Below, in pieces: positions 35,677 to 45,104 of a DNA stretch of 64,000 nt. The translations under genes and the position numbers were made by a program. The notes under the pieces were generated by a model. The model was not told where the DNA came from, did no database searches, and saw nothing but the letters and a program-made list of their open reading frames with translations. Source of the DNA: an uncultured Bacteroidota bacterium (GTDB lineage Bacteria > Bacteroidota > Bacteroidia > Chitinophagales > Chitinophagaceae). Where the stretch lies: positions 1 through 64,000 of the forward strand of contig CAINOI010000003.1 in assembly GCA_903851465.1 (NCBI GenBank), written 5' to 3'. Each line of letters opens with the position of its first letter. Position 1 is the stretch's first letter.

Positions 35677-37275
35677 CTAGTCAAATTGGATGATGCTGAA
35701 TGTAGACTCCAGCCCTTTAGAATGTTCCATGATGGACGCTATCCAGGTTACATCATATTGACCTACCCATTTAGAAAAATGCTCCACTCTTTCTTGTAAA
35801 TTATCTTGAGGGAATAACTCTTTTTTAATACGATGTATTCTTTGAATGGCCACTGATTGCTTGCGTCTTTCGGCACGAAGCATTTTCTTTTCTAGTGCCA
35901 ATAATTTCGCTTTAGCCTGATGTGCCAAATTTTCGGTATGCTTGCCTAATGTAGGGTCCAGTTTTGCTACTTCATTTTTGATAGTTGTATATAAAGTAGT
36001 TAAGGTATTTATTTGATCCTGTAAATCCAATGTAGTATTGGTATGTTTTTTTACATAAGCAATTTCTAATTCAAGCATAGGTTTAAACAAGTCTTGTTCC
36101 TCAAACTGCATGGCCGCCCATTGTTCTGTTTGTTTTTGACGAATCAATAAAAAAGAATTTCTGAGTTGTAATAATGGATAATGCACGCCAACTTGTTGAA
36201 ATACATTTTTCAATTCCATCCAGTAAGCTAGCTCTCCCCCTCCGCCAACAAAAACAACACCAGGTAAAATAGTTTCCTGATACACCCCTCTTAAAATTAC
36301 ATTCGGGCTAAACCTTTCAGGATGTTCGTGCAATTCTGCAATGATTTCTGCTTGCGTAAATTGAATATAGGTATCGACTACTAAAAATTGTTCATCTTGC
36401 TTTTCAATCCTTGCTCTTATATTGTCTTTTAAATAAAATAAATTAATCGCTCTACCTTCGGATTGCACATGATAGTCTTTTGAGAGCGCAGCAATCGTTG
36501 GCTGTATTGCTTCATGAGAAAATGCTGTTAGTAATTCCTTTTCCATTACTGGAATAAATGCTGCTTTAAGCAAAGCATCATCGGGTTGTAATACCAGCAA
36601 TCCTTTGGATCCAAAAAATGCATGCACAAAAGACAAAGTAGCTTCACTAATTGTTTTGCCTTTCTGATACGCTTCTTTTAATATCTCCAATGCTTTTTGA
36701 CCTTGAGGAAAAATAGTCCAGTAGCTTTCTAATTGTTTTAACAATAGTAGTAAAGCATCATCTACCTGCATTCTTCCAATGGCGCCAGTTTGCTTGGTTG
36801 CCCATTGGTAATTTTTTAAATCTAAATTAAAGGAACCTACTTCATCTAAGTCGGCGTCTTCTGAACCCATATAATACACTGGAACAAAATTACATTCAGG
36901 AAATGCTGCCTTTAAACTAGCAGCTAATTGAATAGCATGAATGATTTTGTAAAAAAAATATAAAGGCCCTGTAAATAAATTAGGTTGATGCGCGGTGGTG
37001 ATTACAAATGTATTGTCCTTATTTAATAATGCAATGTGGTTATTGACTGCATTTTCTTGTGGAAGATTGGCGTATTGTTTTGTCAATACCTCAAACAATA
37101 AGCCTCGATTGATTGGATGTTTTTTTCGGCCTTCGATCGCCAATCTATAACCTTCAAGGTTGGGTGCGTATTGCACAAAATCTAGCGCTGTGCCCTTGCC
37201 TTCCAAATAATCATTGATTAACTTAGAGAACATCTGAGTTGAACTAAATGGGATATGTTTAAAGCTTTGAGACAT
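35677..37275 (-). CDS. bshC: Bacillithiol biosynthesis cysteine-adding enzyme
   Basis: 532 residues from the ATG at 37275 (MSQSFKHIPFSSTQMF). An in-frame start at 37323 adds 16 residues that are probably untranslated, because a GAAATTTG -7-like box lies just upstream of 37275. TTAHQPNLFTGPLYFFYK and VPVYYMGSEDADLDEV are BshC motifs in the nucleotide-binding core. A coiled coil near 450-500 is also typical. BshC is the putative ligase joining cysteine to GlcN-malate in bacillithiol synthesis. Neither bshA nor bshB is in the window. Confidence 0.93.
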   Translation of the reverse strand: MSQSFKHIPFSSTQMFSKLINDYLEGKGTALDFVQYAPNLEGYRLAIEGRKKHPINRGLLFEVLTKQYANLPQENAVNNHIALLNKDNTFVITTAHQPNLFTGPLYFFYKIIHAIQLAASLKAAFPECNFVPVYYMGSEDADLDEVGSFNLDLKNYQWATKQTGAIGRMQVDDALLLLLKQLESYWTIFPQGQKALEILKEAYQKGKTISEATLSFVHAFFGSKGLLVLQPDDALLKAAFIPVMEKELLTAFSHEAIQPTIAALSKDYHVQSEGRAINLFYLKDNIRARIEKQDEQFLVVDTYIQFTQAEIIAELHEHPERFSPNVILRGVYQETILPGVVFVGGGGELAYWMELKNVFQQVGVHYPLLQLRNSFLLIRQKQTEQWAAMQFEEQDLFKPMLELEIAYVKKHTNTTLDLQDQINTLTTLYTTIKNEVAKLDPTLGKHTENLAHQAKAKLLALEKKMLRAERRKQSVAIQRIHRIKKELFPQDNLQERVEHFSKWVGQYDVTWIASIMEHSKGLESTFSIIQFD

Positions 37276-37383
37276 CGTGGGCAAATTTCGGGAAAAATGC
37301 ATTGATAAAGGCATTTTATTCAATATTGAAAGAAAAATAATACATTTATAGGGCGAAAGATTGCTCGATTAAAACTAACCCCT

Positions 37384-38655
37384 ATGGAAACCTACGGTAA
37401 GATTCTAATTATTGCCATGCCTCTATTTTTGTTACTAGTCCTACTTGAAAAATGGTATGGCTGGCGCAAGGGCAACGATACCGTTAGAACAATGGACATG
37501 ATTTCTAGTTTAAGTTCGGGGGTGACCAATTCTACCAAAGATGTTTTAGGACTAAGCATTGCTATTATTAGTTATAGTTGGATGGTAGAGCACCTTACCA
37601 TTTATCAGGTTAAATCGAGTTGGATATTATATGTGATTGCATTTTTGGCTTTAGATTTTGCAGGTTATTGGGTGCACCGCTTAGCACATACTGTGAACTT
37701 TTTTTGGAACAATCACATTGTACATCATAGTAGTGAAGAATTTAATTTAGCCTGTGCATTGAGACAAAGTATCTCAGTGTACTTTAGGATCTATGCCTTT
37801 CTTTTAATCCCTGCTGCTTTATTTGGTGTGCCACAACAAGTGATTGCAGTAGTGGCGCCTTTACATTTATTTGCACAGTTCTGGTACCACACACAGCATA
37901 TCCATAAAATGGGCTGGCTAGAATATGTCATTGTTACACCGGCACATCACCGCGTGCACCATGCCATTAATCCAGAATACTTGGATAAGAACTATGGTCA
38001 AATATTTATTTTCTGGGATCGTCTATTTGGCACATTCCAAGAAGAAAGCCCTGCCATCCCTGCTGTATATGGCGTAACAAGACCAGTGCGCACTTGGAAC
38101 CCAATCAAAATAAATTTCATGCATCTATGGTTATTAATGCAAGATGCTTGGCATACAAAAAGCTGGAAAGATAAATTACGTGTTTGGTTGATGCCATTAG
38201 GATGGAGACCAGCAGATGTGGTTGAGCAATATCCAGTGTATAAAATCGAAGACGTATATCAATTTGAAAAATACGATACCCCTGCACCTAAGGGGATGAT
38301 CATTTATTTATGGATTCAATTATTTTGCCTGCTTCTAATTGTAAGTTATTTATTTGGCAATGTAGCTAGTATAGGCCTAACCAATATGATGTACTATGGC
38401 TTATTCATATTTGCGCAAGTATATGCTTTAACAGAATTCATGGACCGAAATCCAAGAGCATTGATCTATGAGGTTGTAAAGAACATGATTTGTGTTGGTG
38501 GCATCCTTTATTATGGAGGATGGTTTGGACTAGAAAACTATTTTAGCGCAAGTAGCTATATCTTAATGGGGTATTTTTTCGTTAGCACAGCAACAGTGGC
38601 TGCTTATACTAGTCAACTAAATCGCCCTCTAAATCATAGTCGTACGCTTTCGTAA
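37384..38655 (+). CDS. Sterol desaturase/fatty acid hydroxylase family membrane protein
   Basis: 423 residues. The di-iron histidine boxes are in order: HRLAH (98-102), HIVHH (111-115), HTQHIHK (169-175) and HHRVHH (188-193), between membrane segments. This is the sterol desaturase superfamily, which hydroxylates or cleaves lipids with oxygen; members in Bacteroidota may act on fatty acids, ether lipids or carotenoids. The C-terminal 120 residues add several extra membrane segments beyond the usual core. Its last 47 bp overlap rimO on the opposite strand. TACATTTA upstream is one mismatch from a -7 box. Confidence 0.9.
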   Translation: METYGKILIIAMPLFLLLVLLEKWYGWRKGNDTVRTMDMISSLSSGVTNSTKDVLGLSIAIISYSWMVEHLTIYQVKSSWILYVIAFLALDFAGYWVHRLAHTVNFFWNNHIVHHSSEEFNLACALRQSISVYFRIYAFLLIPAALFGVPQQVIAVVAPLHLFAQFWYHTQHIHKMGWLEYVIVTPAHHRVHHAINPEYLDKNYGQIFIFWDRLFGTFQEESPAIPAVYGVTRPVRTWNPIKINFMHLWLLMQDAWHTKSWKDKLRVWLMPLGWRPADVVEQYPVYKIEDVYQFEKYDTPAPKGMIIYLWIQLFCLLLIVSYLFGNVASIGLTNMMYYGLFIFAQVYALTEFMDRNPRALIYEVVKNMICVGGILYYGGWFGLENYFSASSYILMGYFFVSTATVAAYTSQLNRPLNHSRTLS

Positions 38656-39919
38656 TCTTAACCATTACAAAATCACCTGGCTTCAATCTTTTATTGGTAT
38701 TGATCACTACCTCGTTGTCTACTTCCACACTATCAAATTCAGTGCGGCCTAAGTAACGACCAGCTTCTTTTTTATCCACCAATACTTTTAAGATTTGACC
38801 TTCCTTAGATTGATTGATCTCTAGGCTAATTTCCTGTTGTACTTCCATGATCTCTTCGGCACGACGTTGTTTTTCCTCGGCAGGTACATCATCTACTAAA
38901 TCATGTGCACTTGTATTTTCTTCGTGGCTATAAGTGAAGATGCCTACACGATCAAATTTATGCAATTGTAAAAATGCTTTTAATTCTTCGATGTCATCCA
39001 AAGTTTCTCCAGGGAAGCCTGCAATCAAAGTGGTACGAATGGCGATGCCTGGCACACGCTTTCTGATTTCATAAATCAAATCGGTCATCTCCTCTCTCGT
39101 AATATTACGACGCATGGCTTTTAGCATATTATTGCTCGCATGCTGCAATGGAATATCAATATAGTTACAAATATTATCTCGTTCACGCATGGCATCTAAT
39201 ATGTCCAAAGGGAATTTAGATGGATAAGCATAGTGTAAACGGATCCACTCCACGCCTTCCACATCGGCTAAGGCATGCAATAATTTAGGCAAGGCACGCT
39301 CTTTGTAAATATCCAATCCGTAATACGTTAATTCCTGCGCAATCAACATTAACTCTTTCACTCCTTTCTTAACCAATCCTTTAGCCTCGTCCACTAACTG
39401 CTCAATGGTTTTACTCACGTGTTGACCGCGCATTAAAGGAATGGCACAAAAAGAACAAGTACGGTTACAACCTTCGCTAATTTTTAAATAGGCATAATGT
39501 TGGGGTGTACTTAATAAGCGCTCTCCTAATAGTTCTGCTTTATAGTCGGCATTCAATTGATTCAACATCAAAGGCAATTCCATGGTGCCAAACCAAGCAT
39601 CTACTTCAGGTATTTCTGCAGCTAAGTCGCCTCGGTATCTTTCACTTAAACAACCTGTCACATAAACCTTATCTAATTTGCCTTTATTTTTCAATGCCAC
39701 TTGGTCTAAGATCGTGTTCACACTTTCTTCTTTGGCTTTGTCAATAAAGCCACAAGTATTTACGACTACAATATTGTGGTCTAACTTTTTATTTTCATGC
39801 ACTACGTCAATGTCATTGGCCACCAATTGACCACTCAGCATTTCACTGTCCACTAAGTTTTTACTACAACCTAGTGTGATGATATTGACCTTGTTTTGCT
39901 TTAAAGTTTTTGACTTCAT
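38609..39919 (-). CDS. rimO: Ribosomal protein S12 methylthiotransferase
   Basis: 436 residues. It adds a methylthio group to an aspartate of ribosomal protein S12 using two iron-sulphur clusters and SAM. The first cluster uses C18, C56 and C90 (TLGCSKN, NTCGF, VTGC); the radical-SAM cluster uses C151, C155 and C158 in EGCNRTCSFCAIP. A TRAM domain closes the C-terminus (about 370-436). NLVDSEM after the first cysteine separates RimO from MiaB. It follows prfC by 34 bp on the same strand and is probably cotranscribed. The 3' end overlaps the convergent hydroxylase by 47 bp. Confidence 0.95.
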   Translation of the reverse strand: MKSKTLKQNKVNIITLGCSKNLVDSEMLSGQLVANDIDVVHENKKLDHNIVVVNTCGFIDKAKEESVNTILDQVALKNKGKLDKVYVTGCLSERYRGDLAAEIPEVDAWFGTMELPLMLNQLNADYKAELLGERLLSTPQHYAYLKISEGCNRTCSFCAIPLMRGQHVSKTIEQLVDEAKGLVKKGVKELMLIAQELTYYGLDIYKERALPKLLHALADVEGVEWIRLHYAYPSKFPLDILDAMRERDNICNYIDIPLQHASNNMLKAMRRNITREEMTDLIYEIRKRVPGIAIRTTLIAGFPGETLDDIEELKAFLQLHKFDRVGIFTYSHEENTSAHDLVDDVPAEEKQRRAEEIMEVQQEISLEINQSKEGQILKVLVDKKEAGRYLGRTEFDSVEVDNEVVINTNKRLKPGDFVMVKITKAYDYDLEGDLVD

Positions 39920-39953
39920 AAAATTGGTTTAACGAATCCGATTCGTAATTTTT

Positions 39954-41540
39954 TTATTTATTGACTTCGTTGGTGAAGTGGAATGTAATATCTGGATTGT
40001 TAGTGATCTCCGTATTTAAGAACCATTCACTTTGTGCTAAATATACAGGTGAACCATCTTTGTCTTCGGCCGCATTTTGCTGCTTATAACGCAAGAAGTC
40101 GTTCAATTTATTTTTATCAGTTGATGTTAACCAACAAGCTTTATAAAAAGGAAGCGTTCTAAATTCACAAGCTGCTCCATACTCTTGCAATAAACGATAT
40201 TGAATCACTTCAAACTGTAAATCACCCACACAACCAATGATTTTTTTATTACCCCCAAACTGCGTGAACAACTGTGCCACCCCTTCGTCTGTTAACTGTT
40301 GAATTCCTTTCTCCAATTGCTTGGTCTTCATTGGATCCTTATTTACCAATTCTTTAAAAATCTCTGGAGAGAATGTTGGTATACCAGTAAAGTAAAATTT
40401 TTCCCCTTCGGTTAACGTATCTCCAATCTTAAAATTGCCTGTATCAAAAAGACCGACTACGTCCCCAGGATAAGCATCTTCCACGATATCCTTAGTGCGG
40501 GCTAAGAAAGTATAGGGGTTGGTAAAACGGACATCCTTGTCTAAACGAACATGCGTATAATATTTATTCCGTTCGAACCTGCCGCTACAAACACGCATAA
40601 AAGCAATTCTGTCTCGGTGCTTTGGATCTAAATTAGCATGGATCTTAAAAATAAATCCACTGAACTTATCTTCACCAGCTTGTACTTTTCGAACGCTTGT
40701 CTCTCTGTCTCTTGGCGTTGGCGCAATCTGAATAAAAGTGTCCAACATTTCTTGGACCCCAAAATTATTCACCGCAGAACCAAAAAATACCGGAGCAATA
40801 GCACCAGACAAATAATCTGCAGGATTCAAAGCACCATATACGCCATCAATTAACTCAACATCCTCTCTTAATAAATCTGCATCTCGGTCACCCACTTTTT
40901 GTTGTAAGACTGGGCTAGACAAATCACCAATCGCTACCACATCTTCGTCATCTGCTTTTGTGCTTGCTGTAAACAAACGTAAACTTTTATCATGTAAATT
41001 ATACACGCCCTTAAATTCTTTACCACTATTAATGGGCCAAGTCATTGGATGTAAAGAAATTTTTAATTCTGCTTCAATCTCTTCTAATAAATCAAATCTG
41101 TTTTTACCATCACGATCCATTTTGTTAATGAATACAATCACAGGTGTGGCACGCATACTACACACTTCCATCAACCTTCTTGTTTGAGGCTCCACCCCAT
41201 TCACAGAATCTATCACCAATATCACACTATCCACAGCCGTTAATGTTCTGTAAGTATCTTCTGCGAAGTCCTTGTGACCTGGGGTGTCTAATAAATTAAT
41301 CAAATTGCCCTTGTATTCAAAAGACATCACCGAAGTGGCGACAGAGATACCTCTTTGACGCTCAATCTCCATAAAATCCGAAGTCGCATGCTTCTTAATT
41401 TTATTGCTTTTTACGGCACCTGCAGTTTGAATGGCACCACCGAATAACAATAATTTCTCTGTCAAGGTCGTCTTACCAGCATCTGGGTGAGAGATGATCG
41501 CAAAGCTTTTTCTTCTATTAATTTCTTTTTCGTACTTCAT
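39954..41540 (-). CDS. prfC: Peptide chain release factor 3
   Basis: 528 residues from the ATG at 41540 ([20 protein letters not shown]); a longer frame to 41594 overlaps a terminator hairpin. RF3 is the GTPase that removes RF1/RF2 from the ribosome. P-loop [13 protein letters not shown] (17-29), switch region [13 protein letters not shown]3 [10 protein letters not shown] and G4 FINKMDRDG are visible. [14 protein letters not shown] is typical of RF3 rather than EF-G. A hairpin terminator separates it from lpdA upstream. Confidence 0.95.
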   Translation of the reverse strand: MKYEKEINRRKSFAIISHPDAGKTTLTEKLLLFGGAIQTAGAVKSNKIKKHATSDFMEIERQRGISVATSVMSFEYKGNLINLLDTPGHKDFAEDTYRTLTAVDSVILVIDSVNGVEPQTRRLMEVCSMRATPVIVFINKMDRDGKNRFDLLEEIEAELKISLHPMTWPINSGKEFKGVYNLHDKSLRLFTASTKADDEDVVAIGDLSSPVLQQKVGDRDADLLREDVELIDGVYGALNPADYLSGAIAPVFFGSAVNNFGVQEMLDTFIQIAPTPRDRETSVRKVQAGEDKFSGFIFKIHANLDPKHRDRIAFMRVCSGRFERNKYYTHVRLDKDVRFTNPYTFLARTKDIVEDAYPGDVVGLFDTGNFKIGDTLTEGEKFYFTGIPTFSPEIFKELVNKDPMKTKQLEKGIQQLTDEGVAQLFTQFGGNKKIIGCVGDLQFEVIQYRLLQEYGAACEFRTLPFYKACWLTSTDKNKLNDFLRYKQQNAAEDKDGSPVYLAQSEWFLNTEITNNPDITFHFTNEVNK

Positions 41541-41580
41541 TATGTATTGTTCCTTACTTCCTTTTAATTGCATCTTATTA

Positions 41581-41623
41581 AAAATGGCCCGCATTCAAAA
41601 TCATTTGAAGCACGAGCCATTCT
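41581..41623 (-). terminator. Terminator-like hairpin between lpdA and prfC
   Basis: Minus strand: AATGGC and GCCATT outer stem, TTCAAA and TTTGAA-type inner stem, followed by a short T-run. It lies about 20 bp past the lpdA stop. Confidence 0.6.
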
Positions 41624-41642
41624 GTATTTTATTCCATGCTAG

Positions 41643-43052
41643 TTAGATATCAATTGCTTCGCCATAAGCTGCAGCAGTTGCTTCCTTCAAGCCTTCACTC
41701 ATTGTTGGGTGTGGATGAATTGCATTTAAAATTTCATGTGCAGTGGTTTCTAATTTACGAGCAACCACAGCTTCAGCAATCATTTCTGTTACATTCATAC
41801 CAATCATATGACATCCTAAGAACTCACCATATTTTGCATCAAAAATTACTTTCACAAAACCTTCGGTTGCACCCGCTGCAGAAGCTTTACCGCTCGCTAC
41901 AAATGGGAACTTACCAACTTTGATTTCATATCCAGCTTCCTTCGCTGCTTTTTCCGTATAACCTACACTTGATATTTCAGGAATACAGTAAGTACATCCT
42001 GGAACATTGTTGTAGTCAATTCCTTCTGGTAAATGTGCATGCTTTTTTTCCATGTATGCAATATGTTCTGCAGCATTGATACCTTCTTTCGCAGCCACGT
42101 GCGCTAATGCTTGGCCAGGAGAACAATCCCCAATCGCATAAATTCCTGGAACAGCCGTTTGACCAAACTTATCTACCACTATTCTTCCTTTGTCTACCTT
42201 GATACCGTTTTGTTCTAAACCAATATTTTCAAGATTTGCTACGACACCAGCAGCACTTAAAAGTACATCTGCTTCTAAAGTCATTGTAGTCCCATCCGCT
42301 TTTTTAACCAATGCTTTCACGCCAGCACCAGTTGTATCCACTGACTCAACCGATGCGTTGGTCATGATCTCGATGCCTTGTTTCTTGTATTGCTTCTCTA
42401 ATTCCTTAGAAATATCTTCGTCTTCTACTGGAACAATTCTTGCTGCAAATTCAACAATAGTGACTTTAGTTCCCATGCTATTGTATACATAAGCAAACTC
42501 AACCCCTATCGCACCACTACCAACAATGATCATGCTCTTTGGTTGTTGCTCCATCACCATGGCTTCTCTGTAACCCATTACTTTTTTACCATCTTGCTTT
42601 AAGTTGGGTAATTCTCTTGAACGACCTCCTGTTGCAAGTACAATATATTTTGTATCGATTACTTGTGTCGTTCCATCCGCAGCTTTTACTTCTACTTTGC
42701 CTTTTGAATGTACTTTTCCGTAACCCATAATCACATCAATCTTGTTCTTCTTCATCAAGAACTGAACACCTTTACTCATCTTATCAGCTACACCACGGCT
42801 TCGCTTTACAACTGCACCAAAATCATGGTTCACGCCTGTTGTTGTGATACCGTAATCTGCACTATGCTTCACATAATCATATACTTGCGCACTCTTGATC
42901 AATGCTTTGGTTGGGATACAACCCCAGTTTAAACAAACGCCACCCAAGCTTTCTTTTTCAATTACTGCAACCTTTAAGCCTAATTGAGAAGCACGAATAG
43001 CAGCAGGATATCCACCAGGACCACTACCAATAACGATTACGTCGTATGCCAT
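41643..43052 (-). CDS. lpdA: Dihydrolipoyl dehydrogenase
   Basis: 469 residues. It reoxidises dihydrolipoamide in pyruvate, 2-oxoglutarate and related dehydrogenase complexes, passing electrons to NAD. FAD fold DVIVIGSGPGGYPAAIRA (4-21), redox-active cysteines C40 and C45 in GGVCLNWGCIPTKA, the NAD fold IIVGSGAIGVEFAYVY (about 176-191), and HPHPTMSEGLKEA at the C-terminus (the catalytic H-x-H-P-T) are present. The E1 and E2 genes are not adjacent. A perfect -7 box lies 29 nt upstream and a terminator follows. Confidence 0.96.
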   Translation of the reverse strand: MAYDVIVIGSGPGGYPAAIRASQLGLKVAVIEKESLGGVCLNWGCIPTKALIKSAQVYDYVKHSADYGITTTGVNHDFGAVVKRSRGVADKMSKGVQFLMKKNKIDVIMGYGKVHSKGKVEVKAADGTTQVIDTKYIVLATGGRSRELPNLKQDGKKVMGYREAMVMEQQPKSMIIVGSGAIGVEFAYVYNSMGTKVTIVEFAARIVPVEDEDISKELEKQYKKQGIEIMTNASVESVDTTGAGVKALVKKADGTTMTLEADVLLSAAGVVANLENIGLEQNGIKVDKGRIVVDKFGQTAVPGIYAIGDCSPGQALAHVAAKEGINAAEHIAYMEKKHAHLPEGIDYNNVPGCTYCIPEISSVGYTEKAAKEAGYEIKVGKFPFVASGKASAAGATEGFVKVIFDAKYGEFLGCHMIGMNVTEMIAEAVVARKLETTAHEILNAIHPHPTMSEGLKEATAAAYGEAIDI

Positions 43053-43081
43053 ATAGTTCTATTTTAAGTGTTTATAGGGTG

Positions 43082-43089
43082 CAAAAATA
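43082..43089 (-). promoter_or_regulatory. -7 promoter box of lpdA
   Basis: TATTTTTG exactly matches TAnnTTTG, 29 nt before the ATG at 43052. Confidence 0.45.
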
Positions 43090-43124
43090 CCCCGAAAAAG
43101 GCAAATGAAAAAACAAATGATCAA

Positions 43125-43946
43125 CTATTCAAAGAAAACACGCACCATCTGGAAAAACCACTTATTGTCGTTCGGTCGTTGCTTACTAGACTGGTTTTCA
43201 TCGTATTTGCTCAAACCAAACAAACCGGCCATGTTCCCACCCCTCACTGCTATCTCTAAATAGCCAGCAGAGTTAAACCAGGCCATCTTATCGGCCACAG
43301 GCACGGATCCATAGTTTTGGCTCAAAACTTCAATGGTTTCATTTCGGGTAAATACAATTTTGAAGGACCTGCCCTTGGCATGAAAATCAAACTCCTCTTT
43401 ACGAATATTCACCACCACATTCTCAAACTGGTCTATAAATAAAATTTGACCCTCCATCCAGTCTGGCCCTAAAGTTGGCTGCATTGGATAGATTTCCTGA
43501 ATGGTATCGGTTCTTTCGCCTGCTTCGTCCAAACTTCCAGAAGCAAAGAAATAGGCTATAGATTCTACCATGCGCTCTGTCATTTGTATAAATGTACCAG
43601 CACCTTTACAGTCGATTCTGACAATTTCCTTAGGCTTCAAACCCAGCATCATGGTTAAAAAACCATTGTCTGGTGTAATAAAATAATGCCCATTGTACTG
43701 TGCAAACAATAAATGATCTGTAGGATAATGAAAAGCATTCACCATCACCACATGCACTGTGCCTGCTGGATAATACTTTGCCGCATTATTAAAAATATAA
43801 GCGCCTTGCTGGTAATTCTTACTCGATAAATAATGTGTGATATCCGCAATCACACAACCTGGAATAGTTGACAATATTTGCCCTTTAACAGCACCAATGA
43901 TAAAATCCTCTTGGCCAATATCCGATGTTAAAGTTATTAATGGCAT
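43125..43946 (-). CDS. SAM hydrolase / SAM-dependent halogenase family protein (DUF62)
   Basis: 273 residues. PLITLTSDIGQEDFIIGAVKG (2-22), CVIADITHYLSSKNYQQGAY and FITPDNGFLTMML (about 86-98) are the SAM-binding signatures of the S-adenosyl-L-methionine hydroxide adenosyltransferase family. Most bacterial members split SAM to adenosine and methionine using water or hydroxide; only rare members halogenate. The chlorinase/fluorinase loop is not apparent. It lies upstream of lpdA on the same strand (72 bp gap). Its role is unknown; with ahcY in the window it may affect the SAM pool. Confidence 0.87.
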   Translation of the reverse strand: MPLITLTSDIGQEDFIIGAVKGQILSTIPGCVIADITHYLSSKNYQQGAYIFNNAAKYYPAGTVHVVMVNAFHYPTDHLLFAQYNGHYFITPDNGFLTMMLGLKPKEIVRIDCKGAGTFIQMTERMVESIAYFFASGSLDEAGERTDTIQEIYPMQPTLGPDWMEGQILFIDQFENVVVNIRKEEFDFHAKGRSFKIVFTRNETIEVLSQNYGSVPVADKMAWFNSAGYLEIAVRGGNMAGLFGLSKYDENQSSKQRPNDNKWFFQMVRVFFE

Positions 43947-44034
43947 ATTTAATCTTTAACGAAAAAATGAGTCCTTTATTTTGTGGCTGAGCCCTAATTT
44001 TTAAATGAGTATCAATACTTTAAAGAGTAAACAC

Positions 44035-44841
44035 TTATTTAACGAGCACCCCATTTTTAAAGAAGAAATTGAAAGTCAATTTATCGGCCAAACCGGGGAA
44101 AAACTTATTCATAAAAACAGCTCGTTTGCCTGTAAAAGTGAGTACCAAAGTGCGTTTGCGTTTTTCAATCGCATGGATGATATGTCCCGCACATTCCTCA
44201 GAAGACATCATTGCGCCCTCGTCCATCGGCGACTCCCCTTGAGATCTTGCATCCTTATTCAACGCCACATTGCGGATATTCGAACTTGTAAAGCCAGGAC
44301 AAACCCACATGACATGTGTGCCTGTATGCAATAATTCGGTTTTAATCCCTTCCAGCCAGCCATTTAAGGCAAATTTAGAGGCAGAATAACCACTTCTTCC
44401 TGGCAACCCACGATATCCTGCTATAGATGACACACCCACAATCACCCCTTTTTGCTTTAAAATAGCCGGCAAAGCTGCTTTAGTGGTATAAACAGTGCCC
44501 CAAAAATTGATATCCATTACTTGCCTCAAAGTTTCGGTGGTAGTTTCTGTAATCAATGCCCTCATGCTGATGCCTGCATTGTTGATCAACACATCGATCT
44601 GTCCCCAAGTGCTTATGACATCTGCAATAAATTGTTCACATTCTTGTTCGTTACGCACATCAACCCCTTTCAAAAACAAAGGCGCACCTGGATGTTGCGC
44701 TTGCAATTGATGTAATTTTTCTTGACTTCTTCCACAGGTAGCCACTTTTGCGCCCATGGCTAGAAACTGCTCTACCAAAGCCTTTCCGATGCCATCAGAC
44801 CCACCCGTTATGACCACTACTTGATTGTTAAATACAGACAT
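44035..44841 (-). CDS. Short-chain dehydrogenase/reductase
   Basis: 268 residues from the ATG at 44841 (MSVFNNQVVVITGGSDGIG). A TTG at 44859 is open but lies inside a perfect -7 box, so it cannot be the start. The cofactor motif is TGGSDGIGKAL, with NNAGIS, then catalytic serine in VSSIAG and YSASK (tyrosine and lysine). A basic residue after the second strand (CGRS) favours NADPH. The C-terminal 40 residues extend past the classic SDR core, as in DHRS7-like enzymes. Substrate unknown. Confidence 0.92.
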   Translation of the reverse strand: MSVFNNQVVVITGGSDGIGKALVEQFLAMGAKVATCGRSQEKLHQLQAQHPGAPLFLKGVDVRNEQECEQFIADVISTWGQIDVLINNAGISMRALITETTTETLRQVMDINFWGTVYTTKAALPAILKQKGVIVGVSSIAGYRGLPGRSGYSASKFALNGWLEGIKTELLHTGTHVMWVCPGFTSSNIRNVALNKDARSQGESPMDEGAMMSSEECAGHIIHAIEKRKRTLVLTFTGKRAVFMNKFFPGLADKLTFNFFFKNGVLVK

Positions 44842-44856
44842 AAAAATGCGTTTGTA

Positions 44857-44864
44857 CAAAAGTA
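44857..44864 (-). promoter_or_regulatory. -7 promoter box of the SDR gene
   Basis: TACTTTTG exactly matches TAnnTTTG, 15 nt before the ATG at 44841. It rules out the upstream TTG start. Confidence 0.5.
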
Positions 44865-44926
44865 ATTGTTATTTGAAGATGAACCACTTAGGAGCAATTT
44901 AGAGGCAAAATAAAGTTGGCTTTTTA

Positions 44927-44957
44927 TTTGTTTTAATTCAATTAATCCCTATTTTTG
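44927..44957 (+). promoter_or_regulatory. Full promoter of tRNA-Lys
   Basis: TTTG (44927-44930), a 19-bp spacer, and TATTTTTG (44950-44957) match both Bacteroidota consensus elements exactly. The tRNA starts 26 nt later, the same distance as at tRNA-Gly. Confidence 0.7.
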
Positions 44958-44983
44958 CACTCCTCAAAAGGGAAAACGGGTTA

Positions 44984-45056
44984 GAATTGGTAGCTCAGTT
45001 GGTAGAGCAATACACTTTTAATGTATGGGCCCTGGGTTCGAGTCCCAGCCAGTTCA
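44984..45056 (+). tRNA. tRNA-Lys (anticodon TTT)
   Basis: 73 nt. Acceptor arms GAATTGG and CCAGTTC (one T-G pair), discriminator A, D-arm GCTCAGTTGGTAGAGC, anticodon stem ATACA/TGTAT with loop CTTTTAA, and T-arm CTGGGTTCGAGTCCCAG. CCA is not encoded. Confidence 0.97.
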
Positions 45057-45058
45057 CA

Positions 45059-45090
45059 AAGCTTGTCACGAAAGTGACAGGCTTTTTTTA
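45059..45090 (+). terminator. Intrinsic terminator after tRNA-Lys
   Basis: GCTTGTCAC, GAAA loop, GTGACAGGC (one T-G pair), then seven T. It is similar in design (9-bp stem, GAAA loop on the transcribed strand) to the tRNA-Cys terminator. Confidence 0.9.
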
Positions 45091-45104
45091 TGCGAGGCCG
45101 CGTC

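Noticed and set aside
43125-43946. Fluorinase or chlorinase activity for the DUF62 protein
   Set aside because: Most family members are SAM hydrolases and no halogenase-specific loop could be recognised.
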